Positions 58,277 through 64,000 of a stretch of 64,000 nucleotides of DNA are shown here, piece after piece; position 1 is the first letter of the stretch; every line of letters begins with the position of its first letter. Under the pieces are notes generated by a model, which had not been told where the DNA came from, searched no databases, and was given only the letters and a program-made list of their open reading frames with translations. Source of the DNA: Lithobates sylvaticus (taxonomy: Eukaryota; Chordata; Amphibia; Anura; Ranidae); assembly GCA_028564925.1 (NCBI GenBank), contig CM053029.1, positions 186,263,545-186,327,544 of the forward strand, read 5' to 3'. Both the position numbers and the translations under genes were made by a program.

Positions 58277-59149
58277 TAGGGATGAGCCGAACACCCCCGG
58301 GTTCGGTTCGCACCAGAACCTTCGAACCGACCGAAAGTTCGCGCGAATTTTCGAACCCTATACGTTATAATGGACGCGAACGTTCGAAATCAAAAGTGCT
58401 AATTACAACGGCCAATATGCATGTTAATGTCATAAAACAGGTTTGGGGACCCGGGTCCTGCCCCAGGGGACATATATCAATGCAAAAAGAACTTTTAAAA
58501 ACTAACGTTTTTTCGGGAGCAGTCATTTTAATGATGCATAAAGTGAAAAAAAAAAAAGTGAAATTTTCCTTTAAATATGGTACCTGGGGGGTGTCTAAAG
58601 TATGCCTGTGAAGTGGCATGTGTTTCCCGTGTTTAGAACTGTCCTTGCACAAAATGACATTTTTAAAGGAAAAAAAGAAGCCATTTAAAACCACTTGCGG
58701 CTTTAGGTTTGTCCTTAAGTAGAATCTGAACAGGTACATTATGAAGTGTAGCTCCATCCCAAAAAAATCTATTTTTAAGCTTTTTGGAGAACATAGGGAG
58801 GGGTTATCACCCCTGTAACATTTGCTGTCTTTGCACATCTGTTCAGAACATGTCACCTCACTTTCCGTCCCAATGACAAATGTTTTTGGAAAAAGTGGGG
58901 TTTTAATTGAAACAAGGATTGGTGATAAAGTATCAGTAGAGAGGAGATACCTTTTTCCCAAATTAAATCTAACAGGATAGAATTTCCCTTCCTAGGGGTA
59001 GATTTCCTCTCACTTCCTGTTTTCTCTTTCCATTTGCAAGTAGGAGTCGTTTGTAAGTTGGATGTATGAAAGTAGGGGCCTGGCGTATATACTCTGCAGA
59101 AATTTGCCCTATTAGATGTTGGTGTAGCCACAAGACTGGTGGGCACAGG

Positions 59150-60090
59150 AATGGGCCCTGCTGTGAGTTAATAGATCAAGATTTGTAATTGCATGCACCT
59201 GTTGAACAGGGCAGAAAAATTGGGGGTGGTGGTGGTGGTGGTGGACGGTGTTGCCACAAGACTGTAAGCTCTCACAGTTACTCTTGGTGGGCGCAGGAAT
59301 GGGCCCTGCTGTGAGTTATTAGATCAAGATTTGTAATTGCAAGCACCTGATGAACAGGGCAGAAAAATTGGGCCTTTGGCGGTGGTGGTGGACGGTGTTG
59401 CCACAAGACTGTAGGCCCTCATAGTTACTCTTGGTGGGCGCAGGAATGGGCCCTGCTGTGAACTATTAGATCAAGATTTGTAATTACCCGCCCCTGTTAA
59501 ACAGGGGCTGAAAAATTGTGCCTTAGGCACTGGTGCTGGTGCCACAACACTGCAACCCCTCACAGATACTGTACTTGGAGCACAGCAGTCACACGTGTTG
59601 CGAAGCATTTTTTTAAAAAATTGTAAGTACACGCCCCTGTTAAACAGGGGCTGAAAAATTGTGCCTTAGGCACTGGTGCTGGTGCCACAACACTGCAACC
59701 CCTCACAGATACTGTACTTGGAGCACATTGTTGCGAAGCATTTTTTTATAAAAATTGTATGTACACGCCCCTGTTAAACAGGGGCTGAAAAATTGTGCCT
59801 TAGGCACTGGTGCTGGTGCCACAACACTGCAACCCCTCACAGATACTGTACTTGGAGCACAGCAGTCACACGTGTTGCGAAGCATTTTTTTAAAAAATTG
59901 TAAGTACACGCCCCTGTTAAACAGGGGCTGAAAAATTGTGCCTTAGGCACTGGTGCTGGTGCCACAACACTGCAACCCCTCACAGATACTGTACTTGGAG
60001 CACAGTGTTGCGAAGCATTTTTTTATAAAAATTGTATGTACACGCCCCTGTTAAACAGGGGCTGAAAAATTGTGCCTTAGGCACTGGTGT
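59150..60090. repeat. Tandem repeats downstream of the hAT transposase
   Basis: Two related arrays: about three units of 125-150 bp (GTGGGCGCAGGAATGGGCCC, TAGATCAAGATTTGTAATT) at 59150-59480, and about four and a half units of 130-144 bp (GGCTGAAAAATTGTGCCTTA, CGCCCCTGTTAAACAGG) at 59480-60090. Units in the second array alternate between a form with CAGCAGTCACACGTG and one lacking it. CCTGTTAAACAGG is a palindrome in each unit. Confidence 0.88.
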
Positions 60091-60200
60091 GGTGGCATGG
60101 ATCATTGAGGAGGAGGAAGAGGATAGTCAGTGAACATAAGAGGACAGTCACTCAGCATCAGCATAGGCAGTCTTGAAGGGATGTGATGTGACATTAAAAA

Positions 60201-62586
60201 TTATTCGGTTATATCCGCCTCAGGTGCCTGGTAGCTGGTGGTGATCCAAGACTGATTCATTTTGATGAAGGTCAGTCGATCAACCGAGGCGGTGGACAGG
60301 CGCACCCTATGATCAGTCACAAATCCTCCAGCAGCACTGAATGTGCGTTCGGACAGAACGCTGGAGGCAGGACAGGCCAGTAGCTCAATTGCATACTGTG
60401 CAAGCTCTGGCCAGTGATCCATCCTCAGGACCCAGTAAGCCAGAGGATTTTCGGTGGGAAAGGTGTCCAAGTCTGACCTTGCCCCAAGGTATTCCTGCAC
60501 CATGTATATCAGACGCTGGCGATGGTTGCTGGAACCGATCATACCTTGGGGCTGCGGACTAAAAAATTGTCTGAACGCATCGGTCAGACGTCCACCTTCC
60601 CCACCGCTCCTTCTGCTACTGACCGAAGCCTCAGCTACTCGTCGCCCAGGACCAGGAGTTTGTAGACTCCCAGTTTCTGGGAACGCGTTGCACAGACCTT
60701 TCTGCAAGGCCTCCCTGAGATGTCTCATCCTCTGCTCCCTCTGCGACGGCAAGATAAGGTCCGCAACCTTACCCTTGTACCGCGGATCAAGGAGAGTGGC
60801 CAGCCAGTAATGGTCCCTCTCCTTGATCCGAAGAACACGAGGATCCTTCCGCAGGCTTTGCAGGATCAGGGAGGCCATGCAGCGTAGGTTAGCTGAGGCA
60901 TTCGGTCCGGAGTCTTCTGGGTCACTGAGGATGACATGATCGCCAGCCACCTCCTCCCAGCCACGTACAAGTCCACTGGTTTGTTGGGACTGTACATCAT
61001 CCCTAAAAGACTGCTGCTGCTGATGCTGAGTGCCAGGCTCCACCTCCATGCTCACACAATCCTCCTCCTCCTCCTCCTCCTCCTCCTCCTCATCCTCTTC
61101 CTGTGTGATGGGTGGGACAGGAGGAACACTGTCCGGATAAAGGGGGTCTTGAGAGGCAAGGAAGTCCTCCTCTTCCTGCCTCTGTTCTGCCTCAAGTGCC
61201 CTGTCCATTATCCCACGCAGCGTATGCTCCAACAGGTGGACAAGAGGGACAGTGTCACTGATGCATGCACTGTCACTGCTCACCATCCTCGTGGCCTCCT
61301 CAAATGGTGAGAGGACAGTGCATGCATCCCTGATCATGCTCCACTGACGTGGGGAAAAAAAACCAAGCTCCCCTGACCCTGTCCTGGTGCCGTAGTCGCA
61401 AAGGTACTCATTGATGGCCCTCTGCTGCGTGTGCAGTCGCTGCAGCATGGCCAACGTTGAGTTCCACCTGGTGGGCATGTCACATATTAGGCGGTTCTTG
61501 GGCAGGTTCAGCTCCTTTTGCAGCTCAGTCAGCCGAGCACTGGCATTATAAGATCGGCGGAAATGCACACAGACTTTCCTGGCCTGCCTCAGGACATCCT
61601 GTAAGCCTGGGAACCTGCCCAAGAACCGCTGCACCACCAGGTTGAGGACGTGAGCCATGCAGGGCACATGGGTGAGCTGCCCCTGTCGCAGGGCGGAGAG
61701 GAGGTTGGTGCCATTGTCAGAAACGACCATTCCTGGCTTAAGCTGACGTGGCGTCAACCACCTCTCGGCCTGCCCCTGCAGAGCTGCCAGAACCTCTGGC
61801 CCAGTGTGGCTCCTGTCCCCCAAACACACCAGCGCAAGCACGGCATGGCATCTTTTTGCCTGCGTACTTGCGTAGCCCCTTGTACGCCTACGGAGCACCG
61901 CTGGTTCCAAGGACAGAGCACTGGAGGAAGAAGAAGAGGAGGGGGTGGAGGAGAGAGGTGTGTCACAACCAGTAGCAGTAGTAGCGTTTTGGAGGCGTGG
62001 TGGCGGAACAACCTCCAACACTACTGCACCTTGTCCTGCATCCCTCCCAGCTGCCAATAGAGTGACCCAATGGGCCGTGAAAGAAAGGTACCGTCCCTGT
62101 CCATGCCTGCTGGACCATGAGTCAGCGGTAATATGCACCTTACCGCTGACCGCCCTGTCCAGCGAGGCATGGACATTGCCCTCCACATGCCGGTAGAGAG
62201 ACGGAATCGCCTTCCGTGAGAAAAAGTGGCGTTTGGGAACCTGCCACTGAGGAACCGCACATTGAACAAACTCACGGAAGGGGGCCGAGTCTACCAACTG
62301 AAAAGGCAGCAGTTGAAGTGCTAGCAATTTAGCCAGGCTAGCATTCAACCGCTGGGCATGTGGATGGCTGGGAGTGTACTTCTTTCTACGGTCCAGCAGC
62401 TGGGGCAGGGAAATTTGCCTGCTGCAATCGGACCTACCCACCCCCCCCTTGCTGAACCCTTGAGGGGGAGGGGGATGGGTGGTTGATATAGGCCAGGGGA
62501 GGTCCTCCCCAGGTTCCCCTTACCTTTACATGGCTGGAGCTGGTCTCTGTCGTAGCAGTCTGGTCTCTACCTTCTGCGTCCGACAT
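60201..62586 (-). pseudogene. hAT transposase, nearly intact, one frame break
   Basis: An open frame runs from the G-run at about 62441 to the stop at 60201 (746 codons). An upstream ATG at 62584-62586 opens MSDAEGRDQTATTETSSSHV and leads, in the other frame, to the same G-run (eight G at 62441-62448); one extra G would join them into about 795 codons. The short run after HVK|GTAAG could instead be an intron. RNase-H fold: HITADSWSS (first Asp), GMVVSDNGTNLL (second Asp), HVPCMAHVLNL, and FEEATRMVS (candidate Glu). An acidic EEDEEEEEE stretch is in the insertion domain. The C-terminal dimerisation box reads CPASSVLSERTFSAAGG. No BED finger is visible at the N-terminus. It would cut at hAT termini making 8-bp duplications. 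Confidence 0.88.
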
Positions 62587-62800
62587 GCTTGTGTCACCAC
62601 CGGAGCTTTAGCTGACACTACAGCATGTGTAGCTCCTCTCCTAGCCCATGCCTGGCCTCCTTTTCATGATTCGCGGCCGGAACCGGAAACCGCGAACCCG
62701 GAAGTACACGCCCCTTTTGTCGGATGTGACGTCGCCCGTCACTGACAACGCCGGTCTCCTATACCCGGCGTGTTCCGCGCTGAGAGCGCCACACGCCGCT

Positions 62801-63181
62801 GGAGGTATGGAACGGCAGGACCTGTACCTGTGCTCCGCACTCGGAGCTGAGAAGGAAACCCCCCTGACCTCCGCTTGCACTCAGGGATGCAGGGGCGGCA
62901 GTCTCCCCAGGTTCGTTACCTGGTCTGTTTGTCCAGAAGGAGCCGCTGCTGCTTCGTTTGTGGACATGTATCTTTCGCCTGAGCCCATACCCCCTGGTAA
63001 TCCTGACTCTTTCTGGCTGGTTCCAAAAAAGGTGTCTCCCCTCCTGGAGGAAACACAAATAACTGAGGAGCAGCAGGGGAGGAGGAAATTTATAGCAAGC
63101 TGGCGCAGGTGTTTCCTACAGAGGGGAGGAGCCAAGGTCTCTCAGGTGGCTGTCCTGAAAGACGATAGGGGAAAATATTGT
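62801..63181. other. Unassigned GC-rich stretch
   Basis: A 194-codon plus-strand frame (62648-63232) overlaps this, the hAT 5' region and the TTAA repeat, so it crosses element borders and is not a credible gene. CTCTCAGGTGGCTGTCCTGA near 63140 may be the end of another repeat, not identified. Confidence 0.35.
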
Positions 63182-63417
63182 TTTTTTTTTTTAAATTTGT
63201 CGCTCTTCTTTTGTTTATTGCGCAAAAAATAAAAAACGCAGAGGTGATCAAATACCACCAAAAGAAAGCTCTATTTGTGGGAAAAAAATGATAACAATTT
63301 CATTTGGGTACAGTGTCGTATGACCGCGCAATTGTCATTCCAAGTGCGTCAGCGCCAAAAGCTGAAAATTGGTCTGGTCACGAGGGGGGTTTAAGTGCAA
63401 AGTAATCAGGTGGTTAA
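63182..63417 (-). mobile_element. TTAA-flanked element, copy 4 (fragment, inverted)
   Basis: The right edge TCAGGTGGTTAA (TTAA 63414-63417) is the element's start read on the minus strand, followed by the CAATTGCGCGGTCATACG block and the shared AGAGCTTTCTTTTGGTGG block (63250-63278). It ends at 63182, so it is the first quarter of the element only. Confidence 0.8.
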
Positions 63418-63762
63418 AAGCTGTGCAGGACTCTGCCCGCATAGCCACGTCATACATTCACAGCGATCTTTGAATGAGATAACTAGAAGTCCTGTCTGGC
63501 ACCCCCAGCAGACAACTTGCATTTCTCAGTGAGACATGGCATGGATGAGCCCCCTCATAGTTCATTCACAAGCCCTGCAGCTTTGAAACTGACAACTGGT
63601 ATAGAGGTACTGGCAGAAATTTGGCTTGTCTGCAGGAGCCGTACATTGCAATACTGTGCAGACTCCTGTGAAAATATAATAAATGCAAATTTTTTTCCCT
63701 GCAAAAATATGTGCATTTACAATTTTTTTTCACAAAGGGGAGCTTAAATAGTGCAAGATACA
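63418..63762. other. No gene seen
   Basis: Unassigned AT-rich sequence. Confidence 0.4.
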
Positions 63763-64000
63763 TTAAAAGCGGTAGTAAACAGCACTTGCTTACTTGTACC
63801 TACAGTCAAGCTTATAATAAAGTCTATATGAAGGTACAAGGAATATCTCCTAAACGTGCATCATTTAGGAGATATTCACTACTTCTTTAGCCGGTGAAGT
63901 CACCAGCGCATGTGCACTGAGCTCTGAAGGAATAGCATGTCATCCGCTCAAAGCCCTGTGCTGTGGCCGTAGCGTCATCGCAGCTAGCCCATTCAAACAG
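63763..64000. mobile_element. TTAA-type MITE, left part, runs off the window
   Basis: Starts TTAAAAGCGGTAGTAAAC, a common TTAA-MITE terminus, with an internal fold (GGAATATCTCCTAAACG against GCATCATTTAGGAGATATTC). The right end is beyond the window. Confidence 0.55.

Larger units (their letters stand above)
58277..62800 (-). mobile_element. hAT transposon with large transposase
   Basis: The left (3') terminus TAGGGATGAGCCGAACACC matches the inverted end at 41234. The flanking octamer GTGTGGAC (58269-58276) is the expected duplication, but no second copy was found, and the right end is not located (62800 is a guess at the edge of the 5' region). From left to right: terminal 400 bp, unassigned 460 bp, two tandem-repeat arrays (59150-60090), then the transposase on the minus strand. 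It lies in the MADF exon of Harbinger derivative B. Confidence 0.7.

Noticed and set aside
58277-62800. Second copy of GTGTGGAC to close the hAT element
   Set aside because: Only a partial likeness (TTTGTGGACA near 62955) was found; not accepted as a target duplication.
62648-63232. 194-codon frame as a gene
   Set aside because: Crosses from the hAT 5' region into a TTAA repeat fragment; frame is chance.

Overview
The window looks like repeat-rich, gene-poor intergenic or intronic DNA from a frog, most likely a true frog (Ranidae). I see no host gene, tRNA, rRNA, operon or CRISPR array. The frog call rests on recognising repeat types: TTAA-flanked elements starting TTAACCACTTCAGCC, Harbinger-type ends carrying CGTGTGTATG, hAT ends with TAGGGATGAGCC and Tc1 ends with CAGTG. 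It is recall of such genomes, not a database match.

Layout. 0-8 kb: end of a TTAA-type MITE, a 2.5 kb TTAA element with an internal minisatellite, and an inverted pair of an unclassified repeat. 8-9.6 kb: full-length Tc1 transposon whose 340-codon transposase has one stop. 9.7-12.1 kb: palindromic hAT-like element with an 8-bp target duplication. 12.3-14.5 kb: Tc1 piece, Penelope-like remnant, Harbinger MITE. 17.8-23.0 kb: decayed L1-type LINE. 25.7-29.7 kb: another TTAA element and three MITEs. 30.3-38.0 kb: apparently complete 7.6 kb Harbinger transposon. 38.8-41.2 kb: Tc1 fragment and hAT-like composite. 41.2-47.2 kb: older, inverted Harbinger relative split by a 5'-truncated L1 with a 12-bp target duplication. 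47.6-50.2 kb: TTAA MITEs, two sharing one TTAA. 53-58.3 kb: stack of nested Tc1, TTAA and Harbinger elements. 58.3-62.8 kb: hAT element with a large transposase. 63-64 kb: TTAA repeat pieces.

The main system is the Harbinger at 30331-37954. It has matching terminal inverted repeats, a TTC target duplication and three genes: a two-exon transposase of about 404 residues, a MADF-domain protein of 305 residues, and a trihelix (Myb/SANT-like) protein in three exons. The two DNA-binding protein genes diverge from one short TATA and GC-box region, while the trihelix and transposase genes converge. Harbingers are generally described with a transposase plus one Myb/SANT-like protein, so two different DNA-binding partners is the point worth checking. 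The remnants at 41-47 kb and 55-58 kb keep parts of the same gene set.

Most boundaries come from repeat alignment by eye; those with a visible target duplication are the firmest.
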